From Saprospirales bacterium (lineage in GTDB: Bacteria; Bacteroidota; Bacteroidia; Chitinophagales; Saprospiraceae): a stretch of 64,000 nucleotides of DNA. Positions 9,901 through 18,766 of this stretch are shown in pieces. The translations under genes and the position numbers were made by a program. Below the pieces are notes generated by a model. That model made no database searches and was not told where the DNA came from. It worked only from the letters and a program-made list of their open reading frames with translations. Positions within the stretch are counted from its first letter, which is position 1. Every line of letters begins with the position of its first letter. The stretch lies in assembly GCA_016703765.1 (NCBI GenBank), contig JADJBL010000028.1:7660-71659 (forward strand). The letters run 5' to 3'.

Positions 9901-10136
9901 ATCAAAACCGCCTGGGTCTGTTTTATTTCAACCAGGGCCGCTACCTGGAGTCAATCCCCTTGTACGAAAAAGCGCTAGCCGCCGACCCGGAAAATACCGT
10001 TTACCTCGTCAACCTCGGCCTGGCCCACCTCAATCTGAAGGAAGGACCCAAGGCCGCTGCCTATTTCAAGAAGGCCCTGGCTATCCAGCCGGGAGATGAG
10101 CAGATCGAGGAGTATCTTCGCATGGCGGAGGCTTGA
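6978..10136 (+). CDS. Large TPR-repeat protein, partner of the CHAT protein
   Basis: 1052 residues, no signal peptide or TM helix. Residues 1 to about 200 are helical without clear TPRs. From about 200 to the end the chain is a nearly unbroken array of 34-residue TPRs, roughly two dozen. From about residue 500 the array has a higher-order period of about 68: one repeat reads LGVFYY and the next NLGLAYE, pointing to duplication of repeat pairs. TPR arrays bind peptides or partner proteins. The 9-nt gap to the CHAT gene implies one transcript, so it probably acts as sensor or scaffold for the CHAT protease. The physical link is inferred, not shown. Confidence 0.88.
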   Translation: MKKEYISKALADTYYQAAVDGRDMRRVADQLENLRSSIEEKGLYQAWRDVDRAVGQALLQKNQELFDILQSFRKSFVDWAYELAIAQVREGYAESEQKGWEAFVKTYVESLVYWRHQIYSELYKELDLEKIPEKELGLYLDISRCTPLMMEARWDQCYDLFLQFAELELIPPDQQMQLLCSAGQVQLYFFSSFPDAKILFERAKKKGTVEFSRVEQSFGELALMEWRLDDARNFFQKASMLDAQNEYALLYMGDTYREEARYSIAEAWYGDAQTLFPGGTDVLSRFIRLFEKREYFKEKSTDRIKELCELTAKLAPPEEYSALLDGGFAFQSNDRFDEAEQLFREAIALNPKRCSGWVNLGYILEKKNLPEAAEEAFREALKIDPDYFDAHWGLVYLFERYEGKEKEALEGLETCLKLRPSWEAFILPRISEIHFKLGDQEKANQLLLDCLAKFPDKDAEPLRLLHERVNSLAELPDGEARAVALLEGILKTKGESYADNYANRLGNVWFQYQKFEQAAEQYRKAISINSSVPIYYYNLGLAMDRLDRLDEAEKAYEDYLKLDSKSPDYVNTVGVFYYKKRQNHAKAAELYKLAIEGNPNNDNFHYNLALVQERLEQWSDAEASYQRAIECDPEDPENYNGLGVFYYGRQLYDQALANYLKAIEINPKEALYHANLGLAYQQLGMPAEELTEYLKAAELNNRYYLEVGRIYYNRSQYKEAILAFEKPGNIIEQFPVNLAYLGLSYENLGQAEVAEQIFLRALGKDPTLDDYYYNRLGILNYRRGKHKEAIEYYTKALELVKAGVYYENLGLAHEGLGEHFLAISSYEKAVELEPENGQFPNRLGVFHYGAGRHKDAIPQYQKAIALDPDNPIYQNNLALALEGDGQFAEAEKAYLKAIEMDPKTAAYPNYLGGMLYRAGRFADAAPLFEKAIELDPKTAFYFENLGLSYENLGKTKEAEEEFKKAIAAEPGSPIYQNRLGLFYFNQGRYLESIPLYEKALAADPENTVYLVNLGLAHLNLKEGPKAAAYFKKALAIQPGDEQIEEYLRMAEA

Positions 10137-10140
10137 TAAC

Positions 10141-10668
10141 TCAATCGTCATCCCCTTCTGATTCTCCCGACTCCATAGTTGTTCCTCCGGTTTCAGCTCC
10201 ATTTGTCCCGGCTTCGCCATTTACGACACTGGCCCTGATTTCCGTATGCCGGATCTCCCCGCCGCTGGTTCCGGTCTGTTGTGCCAGTACCATAGTACCT
10301 ACCGCGGCGGCTAACGTCAATACGTAAAGTGCTTGGCTGGGTTTCCAGGACAACAGATCCGACACGAAGGTCAGCAGGGAAATGGCGCCCAAAATAATGC
10401 TCGCCCCTAAAAACAGGTCTGCCAGGTCTTCGTGCCGGCCGATTGTTGCTTCGCTTATTCCTGGGAGGCCTTCAACTACCTCTTCGGCGCCTTCGCCGGT
10501 CGTAAAAGCCAGAACTGCAAAACCAGCCGAAAAAACCAACAAGCCCAGAGCAGTCCTTTTTACCATAGGATTACGAAGGACCATCCCCGTTATTAGAATT
10601 AAAATGCCGAATAATGTGCCCAGAATAGGCAGGTGGTTGACCACGAGATGAAGATGTGCTGGATTCAT
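10141..10668 (-). CDS. DUF2231-family membrane protein
   Basis: 175 residues with four predicted TM helices (about 10-27, 38-55, 85-105, 115-132) and an acidic tail after residue 135. The N-terminus HLHLVVNHLPILGTLFG carries the His-rich first-helix motif of DUF2231, a family with suspected heme or redox roles. It is the last gene of a minus-strand set with a rubrerythrin lipoprotein and a two-component system; a second DUF2231 gene lies at the other end of that set. The 3' end nearly meets that of the TPR gene (4 nt apart). Confidence 0.75.
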   Translation of the reverse strand: MNPAHLHLVVNHLPILGTLFGILILITGMVLRNPMVKRTALGLLVFSAGFAVLAFTTGEGAEEVVEGLPGISEATIGRHEDLADLFLGASIILGAISLLTFVSDLLSWKPSQALYVLTLAAAVGTMVLAQQTGTSGGEIRHTEIRASVVNGEAGTNGAETGGTTMESGESEGDDD

Positions 10669-10689
10669 TATGATGTATTTTTATAGTGA

Positions 10690-11394
10690 CTATGCGTTGG
10701 TTAATTTGATAAAGCGATCGCTAAAGGTCATAGAGATACCGCAGCGCTTTGCGGGAGAGCCATCATACGTGTTTCCGCAGGTAGGGCAGATGTAGTATTG
10801 ATCCGGCAGGGTGGAAACCCGATCCGATTCGAGGGCGGCAATGGCTTTTTTATACAATCCAATATGCTTTTGTTCGGTTTTATAGGCATAGTTCAATGTG
10901 ATCAACGCCATTTGCGCATCGGCGGCTTTTGCATTGGTCAAAAAGCCCGGATACATGGTATTAACCTCATACGTCTCACCGGAGAGGGCGTCGTTTAGGT
11001 TTTCCAGGGTTGATTTTACAGTAAACTCGGGTTTTACATCCGGAATACTGGCTCCCATTTCCTCCAATACGGCTTTGTGGTTGTTGGCATGGAAACTTTC
11101 CGATTTGGAGGCGGCTTTAAACAGCAGGGCAATTTTCGGGTAACCTTCATCCTGGGCTTTTTCAGCAAAGGCCGCATACTTGGCGGTTGCCGTGGTTTCT
11201 CCCTTGAAAGCTTCGGTCAGATTCTCCAATACGAGGGTTTGGTCAACCGTTGTTGCTGTAGCAGGAGAGACTGCTTCTTCTGTCCCGCTGGGTTGTTGCA
11301 TGTTTTCGGTTTTTGCCTTTTCCTCGGTGCATGATGCCAGGAATAGTCCTGTGCTAAGTAAAAGGGCGGGTAAAAAGAACCATTGTTTTTTCAT
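10690..11394 (-). CDS. Rubrerythrin-like lipoprotein
   Basis: 234 residues from the ATG at 11394, chosen because it opens a lipoprotein signal (MKKQWFFLPALLL, lipobox LASC). A ferritin-like diiron domain follows: two helix pairs each with a Glu and an ExxH-type motif (SESFHANNH; KTEQKHIGLY). The C-terminus has a rubredoxin-like first knuckle CPTCG, but the second is RCGIS with a single Cys, so only three of four iron ligands remain. Rubrerythrins usually reduce peroxide in the cytoplasm; a membrane-anchored exported form is unusual. It lies downstream of a response regulator and kinase pair on the same strand. Confidence 0.82.
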   Translation of the reverse strand: MKKQWFFLPALLLSTGLFLASCTEEKAKTENMQQPSGTEEAVSPATATTVDQTLVLENLTEAFKGETTATAKYAAFAEKAQDEGYPKIALLFKAASKSESFHANNHKAVLEEMGASIPDVKPEFTVKSTLENLNDALSGETYEVNTMYPGFLTNAKAADAQMALITLNYAYKTEQKHIGLYKKAIAALESDRVSTLPDQYYICPTCGNTYDGSPAKRCGISMTFSDRFIKLTNA

Positions 11395-11488
11395 GGCTGA
11401 TATTTTTTGAATAATAATTTTGAATAGCACAAAGGTGCATCCCTTCGCTTTAAAGGAGCCTTTAGTGCTTCTTAAAACCAGCTTAAAA

Positions 11489-12864
11489 TCAATTGGGGAA
11501 GAAGAGTAGGAAGGAGGTTCCGCCTGTCTCGCCACTTTTCAGGTCAAGCCTGATGTCGAGCAAGTCGGTCAGTTTTTTGACGATGGAGAGACCCAATCCC
11601 GATCCTTGCACCCTGGAATTGCGCGATTCGTCTGAACGGTAAAACCGGTCGAAAAGTTTGGGTATATGTGTCTGCGGAATACCTGGGCCGTCGTCGATTA
11701 CCGACAGGCAATGGGTGGCGGCATCCCAGCGGCAAACAATGTTACCGCCGGAGCGTCCATATTTGATTGCATTCCCTACGAGATTTCCAAGGATCAAATC
11801 GAGGAAGACCGCGTCGGTCCTGATGTGGATTCCCGCCGGAATATCCAGGTGCATATGCATATTTTTCTCCTCCACCAGAGCCTTCCATTTTTCCTGGAAT
11901 TGGCCTAAAAATGGCAGAAGCTCCAGGTCTTGTTTACTTATTTCCAAATTGGGCGAATCCAGCCGGGCCAATTGCAGGAGTTGATCGAGGATCTGGTTCA
12001 TGCGGTCCACTTCGCGGATAACCTGCCCGATCTTTTCTTCGTATTGTTGTTGTTCCCGGGGCTTTCTCACCAGCACCTCCAGCGTGCCTCGAATACCTGC
12101 AAGCGGGGTACGCAATTCGTGGGAGGCGTCGGAAGTGAACTGTTTTTCCCGAAACAGCCCGCTTTCGATCCGTCGGAGCAACTCATTGATCGTGGTAGCC
12201 AATTGATGGATCTCATCCTTGTGTTGTGGAAGGGGCAAGCGGCGATGGATTGTTGCGTCGTTGATTTGGCCCATTTCTTTGATCAAGCGGTTAACCGGCT
12301 GGATGGATTGGGAAGCCGCGAAGGAAGTGGCCAGGTAGAGGACGATCAGTAGAAAAGGGAATGCTACCAGGAGGGTAGTCCGTAAATTTTTCAACACAAT
12401 GGTCGATTCCTGTCTGGAAATCCCAACGCTCAAATAGCCGATGATCCGGCTCTCCTCGTTGCGGATGGGAAATTGCCCCACCCGCACTTGCTGACCTGCC
12501 ATGCTGCTGTTGAAGTAGTTCCTTTGGTGAAAGGTGGTATCGAAGAGCAAATGACCGGATTTAAGGTTGGCCGAATGAAAGACCAGGCGCCCATTGGTTT
12601 TGACAACCTGTAAAAGGTAGGATTCACCTCCATTTGCAGGTGTTCCTGTTCTTCCCACTCCGGGAGGCGGTCGATAATGATGGAGTCGCCCTCGCTGCGG
12701 AGCGTGCTGAGCACTTCGTCCGCTTCCTGGGAGATATCCGAATCGAGGTGGTTGAAGGAGGTGAGGAATACGACTGCGTATACGGCTAAAAAAACGAAGG
12801 TGGTAGCCACTGCGGCGGCTACCGTATTAAAGAATGCGATTCGATCTGTAAACCGAAAGCTCAT
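11489..12864 (-). CDS. Sensor histidine kinase, frameshifted
   Basis: A complete kinase can be reconstructed with one added base. The first frame (from 12864) gives the N-terminus, a TM helix and part of the sensor domain up to about 12640. The second frame (ESYLLQVVKTNG onward) gives the rest: second TM helix, HAMP-like linker, H-box SDASHELRTPL, N-box GNLVGNAIKYG, DDGPGIP and GSGLGLSI. The sequence lacks one base in GGAGG near 12630; the repaired length is 458 residues. The start overlaps the response regulator stop as ATGA. The indel may be a read error or a real lesion. Architecture resembles CusS-type kinases; the signal is unknown. Confidence 0.8.
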
Positions 12865-13538
12865 GTGTCTTCGTTCACGCGATACCCGATGCCCCTGATG
12901 GTTTGGATGAATGAGGGCGCCCCGGGCTCGTCCAGTTTTTTTCGGAGGAAATTAATATATACGTCGATGACGGAGGTATCGTGATCAAAGTGAATATCCC
13001 AGACGTTTTCGATGATCCGGGTCCGGCGGCAAACCCGGCCTTTATTGCGCAGAAGGTATTCGAGCAGTGCAAACTCTTTTTGGGTAAGTTCGACTTCCTT
13101 CCCGTTTTTAGTTACCTGGTGCTTATCCGCGTCCAATTCGATGTCTACGGTGCGAAAGACCTGTCGTGGCCCTTCACCGCTTCTCAGTAGCACGCGGATC
13201 CGAGCCAACATTTCCTCGAAAGCAAAAGGTTTGCGGATATAATCATTGGCGCCGGCTTGCAAACCGAAAACGACCTCATCAACGGTATCCTTTGCCGTGA
13301 GGAAGATAATGGGCAACTGAGCGGCTTCTTTGCGAACAGCCCTGCAAATCTCAATGCCGTTCAACCCGGGCAACATCCAGTCGAGCAGAAGCAGGTCGTA
13401 GTCCTCCAGCCCTTCCAGGGCCATTTGCAGGCCCTGGCGGCCGTTATCGGCCACATCCACTGAAAATCCCTCCTCCTCCAACCCCTCCCGGATGAAATTT
13501 GCGATACTCAACTCGTCTTCAACAAGCAGGATTCTCAT
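12861..13538 (-). CDS. OmpR/CusR-type response regulator
   Basis: 225 residues. The receiver domain (1-120) has the acidic pocket at Glu7/Asp8, phosphoacceptor Asp53 in LLLDWMLPG and the conserved Lys in IRKPF. The C-terminal winged helix (about 128-222) shows LTQKEFALLEYLLRNKG and TIRGIGYRV, typical of OmpR/PhoB DNA binders. It is translated ahead of the overlapping kinase and is the likely regulator of the adjacent rubrerythrin and DUF2231 genes. Confidence 0.93.
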   Translation of the reverse strand: MRILLVEDELSIANFIREGLEEEGFSVDVADNGRQGLQMALEGLEDYDLLLLDWMLPGLNGIEICRAVRKEAAQLPIIFLTAKDTVDEVVFGLQAGANDYIRKPFAFEEMLARIRVLLRSGEGPRQVFRTVDIELDADKHQVTKNGKEVELTQKEFALLEYLLRNKGRVCRRTRIIENVWDIHFDHDTSVIDVYINFLRKKLDEPGAPSFIQTIRGIGYRVNEDT

Positions 13539-13559
13539 TGTGGAAAGATAAGGAATAAT

Positions 13560-14027
13560 TTAATCAGGCTCCACCTGTGAAAAATCGGGTATTGCCAATT
13601 CGACGCCGGCGGCGTGGCTGAATACCAATTCTCCTCCGCGATACCCCGTGAGAGAAACTGCTGCAATGGCGAGGGTATAAAGCGCCACTCCAAGAGTTCG
13701 TTTCCTCGTTTCTTTCCACTTCAGGTACGGGGCTGATATCCGGAAAGCCAGCGCCACCATGCTGATCAAAAGGGTGATGAGCGCAGCCTGTTCGTGCAAT
13801 TCCATGGCTTGTCCAAGGGCGCCTTCGTCCATGCCATCCCCTGCGATATTTCCGCTTAGAAAGGCGGCTGCTGCGCCAAGGGTACCCAATAACAGCAGAA
13901 AAAACGAACCCTGGCGAAAGAATTCCCGCTTGTTGAACAAACTGATAACCTCAGAAAGAAACCCCGCCAAAAGAAGGGCGATGGGGAAATGAACGATCAT
14001 AGCATGAAGGTGAGTTGCCGATAGCAT
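13560..14027 (-). CDS. DUF2231-family membrane protein
   Basis: 155 residues from the ATG at 14027; a longer reading would need a TTG. Four TM helices are visible. The N-terminal helix carries HAMIVHFPIALLL and the end carries LTGYRGGELVFSHAAGV, both hallmarks of DUF2231. The His residues are candidate heme or metal ligands. It leads the minus-strand set DUF2231, regulator, kinase, rubrerythrin, DUF2231, with a 21-nt gap to the regulator gene. Biochemical role unknown. Confidence 0.8.
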   Translation of the reverse strand: MLSATHLHAMIVHFPIALLLAGFLSEVISLFNKREFFRQGSFFLLLLGTLGAAAAFLSGNIAGDGMDEGALGQAMELHEQAALITLLISMVALAFRISAPYLKWKETRKRTLGVALYTLAIAAVSLTGYRGGELVFSHAAGVELAIPDFSQVEPD

Positions 14028-14141
14028 ATCTATGTTTTTCGGCAAATTTCAACCCTTCCCGCTTGAATACAGGTTTAGAGATTATTAAAATACGCTTAAA
14101 ATTCTCCTTTGTCCTCCCAAATCAATGTCTCCTGACTTGAC

Positions 14142-15167
14142 TTAACTATTATTAGCAGAATAATACTCCTCCACCTTCGCGATCCATTTTTTCTTCTCGC
14201 TTTCTTCGAGGAAACTGGCCTGGAAGGAGTTCTTCGCCAACCTGGCAAGGTCGGTCTTCGACAGGAAGAGGGCCTTGGCCAGGGCAAAGAAGTTTTCGTT
14301 GAGGTAACCCCCGAAATAGGCCGGATCGTCTGAGTTTACGGTGATGAGCAGGCCCCGGCGGGTCATTTCGATGATCGGGTATTGGCTGAGGTCTTTCACG
14401 ACTTTCAAGGCCACGTTGGAGAGGGGGCAAAGGGTGAGGGGTATTTTGCGTTTGGCCAATTCCTTGACGAGTTTTTGGTCGTCGAGGCAGCGGTTGCCGT
14501 GGTCGATGCGCACGACGTGCAATAGATCCAGCGCCTCCCAAATGTATTCGGCAGGGCCTTCCTCCCCGGCGTGGGCCAGTGCCAAAAACCCTTCCTGGCG
14601 GGCCTTTTCGAACACATTTTTGAATTTGGATGGCGGATTTCCCAATTCCGAAGAGTCCAGTCCGACCCCGGCGATCCAGTGTTTGTAGGGTAGGGCCTGC
14701 TCGAGGGTTTTGAAGGCCGATTCTTCCGGAAGGTGCCGGAGGAAACACATGATCATCTTGAAGGTGATGCCGAGCTTTTGCTGTCCATCCTCCAGGGCCC
14801 TGTGGATCCCTTTAATGACGGTGTCGAAAGAAACGCCTCGGTCGGTATGGGTTTGGGGGTCGAAAAAGACCTCCACATGGACGACGTTTTGCGCGTGCAC
14901 CCTCTCCAGGTAGGCATAGGTGAGTTCGTAGAAGTCCAGCTCCTCTATGAGCAACTCGGCGCCGGTGTAGTATATATTCAGAAACTCCTGCAGGTTGTTG
15001 AACCGGTAGGCGTCCTTCAAGTCCTCTACAGATCGGTAGGGCAGGATTCGGCCGTTCCTTTTGGCTATTTGAAACATCATTTCGGGTTCGAAGGTACCCT
15101 CGATATGCAGGTGCAATTCGGCTTTGGGCATGCCTTCGATAAATTTATCAATAGGAGAAAGGCTCAT
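14142..15167 (-). CDS. add: Adenosine/adenine deaminase family protein
   Basis: 341 residues, full length. The metal site is complete: HLHIEG (His19/His21), HAGEE, DHGNRC and NSDDPAYFG. The family hydrolytically deaminates purines in the cytoplasm. HIEGTFEPEMMF with IAKRNG is closer to the adenine-deaminase branch of the ADA family (yeast Aah1 type) than to classical adenosine deaminase, so adenine to hypoxanthine may be the real reaction; this is from memory of motifs and not certain. Followed on the opposite side by an SRPBCC gene, without obvious operon partners. Confidence 0.88.
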   Translation of the reverse strand: MSLSPIDKFIEGMPKAELHLHIEGTFEPEMMFQIAKRNGRILPYRSVEDLKDAYRFNNLQEFLNIYYTGAELLIEELDFYELTYAYLERVHAQNVVHVEVFFDPQTHTDRGVSFDTVIKGIHRALEDGQQKLGITFKMIMCFLRHLPEESAFKTLEQALPYKHWIAGVGLDSSELGNPPSKFKNVFEKARQEGFLALAHAGEEGPAEYIWEALDLLHVVRIDHGNRCLDDQKLVKELAKRKIPLTLCPLSNVALKVVKDLSQYPIIEMTRRGLLITVNSDDPAYFGGYLNENFFALAKALFLSKTDLARLAKNSFQASFLEESEKKKWIAKVEEYYSANNS

Positions 15168-15201
15168 AAGTGTGGGGTGATTTTTGATTAAGGGGATCTC
15201 T

Positions 15202-15600
15202 TTACTTCTTCAGGTAGGCTTTCATAGGTTCCCAATAGAATTCCTCCCAGCCCTTGCTCAATGCTTCGGCCTTGTGTTCCGGGATGTCTGTTTGAGAAAA
15301 GCGGAGACTGGTTTTGCCGTCCTTTTCTTCAAAGAGAAAAGTGCAGGTGGAAAAATGGTCGTCGGGCCAACCCTCTTCTCTAAAGTGCCAGGCCTGTACA
15401 ATTTTCTCGCCCTCTTTCAATTCGATATTGTGCCCGTGGCAATAGCCATCGAATACATCGAACTTCCCATCGATCTGTTTGCTCATCGTCACCTCCCCAC
15501 CGGTAAAGGCGCTGTGCTTCTTTTCGTCCATGATCAGTTCATAAACTTCTCCCGGAGGAGCGTCGAAAGTAAGGGTTTGTTCTATAGATTTCGTTTTCAT
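15202..15600 (-). CDS. SRPBCC (AHSA1-like) domain protein
   Basis: 132 residues, a single START/Bet v1-like fold. It begins with the family pattern of a beta strand then PPGEVYELIMDEKKHSAFTGG, has DGYCHGHNIELKEGEKIVQAW in the middle and a C-terminal helix GWEEFYWEPMKAYL. Such proteins bind hydrophobic ligands or resemble the Hsp90 co-chaperone Aha1 C-domain. No signal peptide, so cytoplasmic. The ligand cannot be told from sequence. Confidence 0.85.
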   Translation of the reverse strand: MKTKSIEQTLTFDAPPGEVYELIMDEKKHSAFTGGEVTMSKQIDGKFDVFDGYCHGHNIELKEGEKIVQAWHFREEGWPDDHFSTCTFLFEEKDGKTSLRFSQTDIPEHKAEALSKGWEEFYWEPMKAYLKK

Positions 15601-15726
15601 TCCGGAATGTACCTTTTTGAGCCGAACCCCACAACATTCCCCTCAAAATTTGCAGCTCCTGCGCACCTTTGAAAGTCGCGCTTGTCCTTTGGTCGTTTAT
15701 TTGGCTGTCTCTCCAAAAATAAAGCT

Positions 15727-18188
15727 ATGAAAACCAGGACTACTCTTCTCCTCGCCTTGCTCTGTGCGCCTTTTGTATCGTTTGGGGAATATGAATACCC
15801 CTCCGCATCTCTGGATTCAAACGAAGTTTCCATCACCGGCCGGATACTGGATGAGCGCAGTCAACCCCTTCCCGGTGCTACGATCCTGCTCGACGACCCG
15901 CTTACCAACACGCTGGTCAAGGGAGAAGTGAGCGATCCGGACGGTCTTTTCGTTTTTGAAAATATTCCCCCGGCAAGTATGCCCTTTCCGTTCAATTTAT
16001 CGGTTATGCCGCCTATTCGACCGATTTGCCGTTGGTCGGTGGCGGAGAGGTGATAGACCTCGGCAGCATCACCCTCTCCACGGAGGGGACCGAATTGGAA
16101 GAAGTGACCGTGCGAGCAAAAGTGCCCTTTATCGAAAGGAAGCTCGACCGCCTGGTGGTGAACGTGGAAAGCGGGATCATCGCGGCCGGCAGCAGCGCCT
16201 TCGACGTGCTTCAGCGCTCCCCGGGCATAGTGATCAGCCAAAGCGACGCGATCAGTTTGAGGGGGAAATCGGGGGTGATCATCATGATGGACGGCAAACC
16301 CTCGCCACTTTCGGGCGCCGATCTGGCCAATATGCTCCGCGGCCTACCGGCCAACGCCATCGAGCGCATCGAGATCATCACCAACCCTTCCGCGAAATAC
16401 GATGCGGCCGGCAATGCGGGGATCATCGATATCCGGATGAAAAAAGACCAAAGGCTCGGCGCCAACGGCAATATCACCCTCGGGGCCGGACACGGAAAAT
16501 TCCCCAAAGCCAATGCAGGCGCAGGCTGGAATTACCGAAACAAACGCCTTAATCTCTTCGGCAACTACAATTACAGCTATCGCGAGGCTTTTAATCACCT
16601 CGTATTGTACCGTCAGTTCTTCGAAAACGGCGTCTTCACGGGCGCCTATGACCAGGATAATTTCCTCCATTTCGACTTCAATACCCACGTGCTGCGAGCC
16701 GGCGTTGATTTTTCTCCTTCCGAAAAAACGATTATCGGGGTCGTGGCGAATGGAGTGCGCAACCGCTTCAGCCCCACGGGCGACAATGTGTCGGATGTGC
16801 TGGGCGCCGATGGGAAAAAAGAATCGTCCTTCACCACCCACAACGACAGCCAGGATAGCTGGAATAACTACTCGCTCAACGCCAACCTGAAACAAAGCTT
16901 CGGTACCAAGGGCATCGAGCTGAGCGCCGACCTGGATTACGCCCGGTTTTGGAACCAGACTATTCAAACCTTTACCTCCAATTACTACGACCTGAACGGC
17001 GAACCTTTCTTGCCCACCTACATCCTCTTCGGAGACCTGGCCGGGAACCTCGACCTGAAATCGTTTAAAACCGATTACACGCACCCCCTGGAGGGAAACG
17101 CCAAATTCGAAGCAGGACTAAAAACGAGCCTGGTGACCGCCGACAACGACGTGCAGTTTTTCGACAAGAGTAATGGACAGGCGCTGTTCGATTCCACCAA
17201 GAGCAATCATTTCATTTACGAGGAAAACCTCAACGCGGCTTATATCAATTTCTCCAAAGAATTCGAAAAGTGGAGCGTACAGCTCGGCTTCCGTGGCGAG
17301 CAGACCAATGCGAAAGGCGACCAACTCGTCAGCGGCGAGCGCTTCGATACGAGCTATGTGAACCTCTTCCCCAGCGGGTTTTTCAATTATAAACTCAGCG
17401 AAAACCATGAGATTGGCGCCTCCCTGAGCCGTCGCCTCGACCGGCCGACCTACAAGCAGCTCAATCCTTTCAAGTTCTTCCTCGATCCCAGCACTTTCAG
17501 CCAGGGAAATCCCTTCCTGACGCCCCAATTCACCTGGTCGTACGAACTGACCCATACCTTTAAACAGCGCTACGTCACCACCCTTTCCTACAGCAAAACC
17601 CTCAACAACATCACCCAGGTCATTAAGCCCGATCCCGTGCAGCCAAACGTGACTATACAGACCGACGACAATATTACCTCCTTCGAATACTATGGCGCCA
17701 CGGTTGCCGCCACCGTCGAGCCCACCAAATGGTGGACCAGCGTGAACAACCTGAATGTCTTTTACGGAAGATATACCGGAAATGTGGCCGATACCCAGCT
17801 GGACGATGGCCGGGTGAATTTTAACGTCAGTTCCAACAATACGCTTACGCTCCCCAAAGGCTGGGCCGGGGAGCTCAACTTCTTTTACCAGGGCAGCCAG
17901 CTTTATGCCTATATGGATCTGGACCCGCAGTGGCAGCTCTCGCTGGGCATTCAAAAATCGCTTTGGGAGCGCAGGGGCACGATCCGTTTCAACGTGAGCG
18001 ATATTTTCTGGACCCTTCCCCCGTCGGCCGATATCACTTTTACGGATTACAAAGAGCGCTTCGACGTGGAGCGGGAGACGCGGGTTGCCAACCTGTCGTT
18101 CACCTATCGCCTGGGCAAGAACACGGTTGCGCCCAGCCGCCGGCGCCAGGGAGGGGCCGAGGAGGAGAAAAGGAGGGCAAACGGATAA
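15727..18188 (+). CDS. TonB-receptor-like outer-membrane protein (OMP_b-brl_3 type), frameshifted
   Basis: Start ATG at 15727 with signal peptide (TLLLALLCAPFVSFG). Residues about 35-115 are a carboxypeptidase-regulatory-like domain (VSITGRILDERSQPLPGATI). Then a plug-like domain (LQRSPGIVI, ANAIERIEIITNPSAKYDA) and a long beta-barrel. The frame breaks at 15967-15971: five C where six restore IPPGKYALSVQFIGYAAYSTDLP and join both halves (820 residues). Likely an outer-membrane transporter or receptor without SusD partner. A single homopolymer indel suggests a read error rather than a dead gene. Confidence 0.8.
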
Positions 18189-18200
18189 ACGATCCCGTTC

Positions 18201-18491
18201 TTAATTCCACCTGGGCCTTGCGATCAAGGCAACTAGGATGAAAAGGGTGTATGCCAGCCCCGGCAAGGCGAAAAGCCAAAGAATGGCCTTGGCAGGCAAA
18301 TAGCGGTGGGTGGAGTAAAGCCACCAGCCGCCCCCAACGGCGATGGCCGCGACGGCGACCAGGATCAGCCACATGCCCAAATTGCGGGAGGTAATGGACC
18401 CGTCGCCCAGGCCGACAAAAAAGAAGTAGAGGACTACCGCTGCGACCAGGGCGTCGAAGGACCATAAGATCCAAAAATAGGTGGGATTCAT
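18201..18491 (-). CDS. Small three-TM membrane protein
   Basis: 96 residues with three hydrophobic segments at about 8-28, 40-57 and 70-90; starts MNPTYFWILWSFDAL. No family recognised with confidence. It lies 12 nt downstream of the dodecin gene on the same strand, so the two are probably co-transcribed. Confidence 0.65.
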   Translation of the reverse strand: MNPTYFWILWSFDALVAAVVLYFFFVGLGDGSITSRNLGMWLILVAVAAIAVGGGWWLYSTHRYLPAKAILWLFALPGLAYTLFILVALIARPRWN

Positions 18492-18503
18492 AGATCCGGC
18501 AGT

Positions 18504-18707
18504 TTAGCGCTCCACTTTGAAGGTCAATTTTACATTGACCCTGTACTCATCGACCTTGTTGTCCTTGACCGTTGCGCTCATGTCCTGGACATACACGGAA
18601 ACAATGCCTTTGAGGGTTTTGCTCGCTTCGGCTACGGCGTTTTGGGTCGCATCCTCCCAGCTCTTGTTCGAACTGGACATAATTTCGATCACTTTTAAGA
18701 TTGCCAT
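18504..18707 (-). CDS. Dodecin family protein
   Basis: 67 residues, exactly dodecin size. It has the beta-alpha-beta-beta pattern: VIEIMSSSNKSWEDATQNAV, then LKGIVSVYVQDMSATV, then EYRVNVKLTFKV. Dodecins assemble into hollow 12-mers that store flavin (FMN/riboflavin) or, in some lineages, CoA. The gene is followed by a small membrane protein. A TAnnTTTG element lies 34 nt upstream of the ATG. Confidence 0.92.
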   Translation of the reverse strand: MAILKVIEIMSSSNKSWEDATQNAVAEASKTLKGIVSVYVQDMSATVKDNKVDEYRVNVKLTFKVER

Positions 18708-18740
18708 ATTGGTGTTTTTTATTTACGCGGTTCAATTTTC

Positions 18741-18748
18741 CAAATATA
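18741..18748 (-). promoter_or_regulatory. Candidate -7 promoter element (TATATTTG)
   Basis: TAnnTTTG match on the minus strand, 34 nt upstream of the dodecin start codon. Confidence 0.4.
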
Positions 18749-18766
18749 AGAAAAAAACAGAAGAAG

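Noticed and set aside
4884..10136. Type III-E CRISPR Craspase (TPR-CHAT)
   Set aside because: No Cas7/Cas11-like gene or repeat array in the window, and TPR and CHAT are on separate chains.
15961..15975. Programmed ribosomal frameshift
   Set aside because: The C5 run lacks a slippery heptamer with downstream structure, and similar losses occur in unrelated genes, so read error or mutation is simpler.
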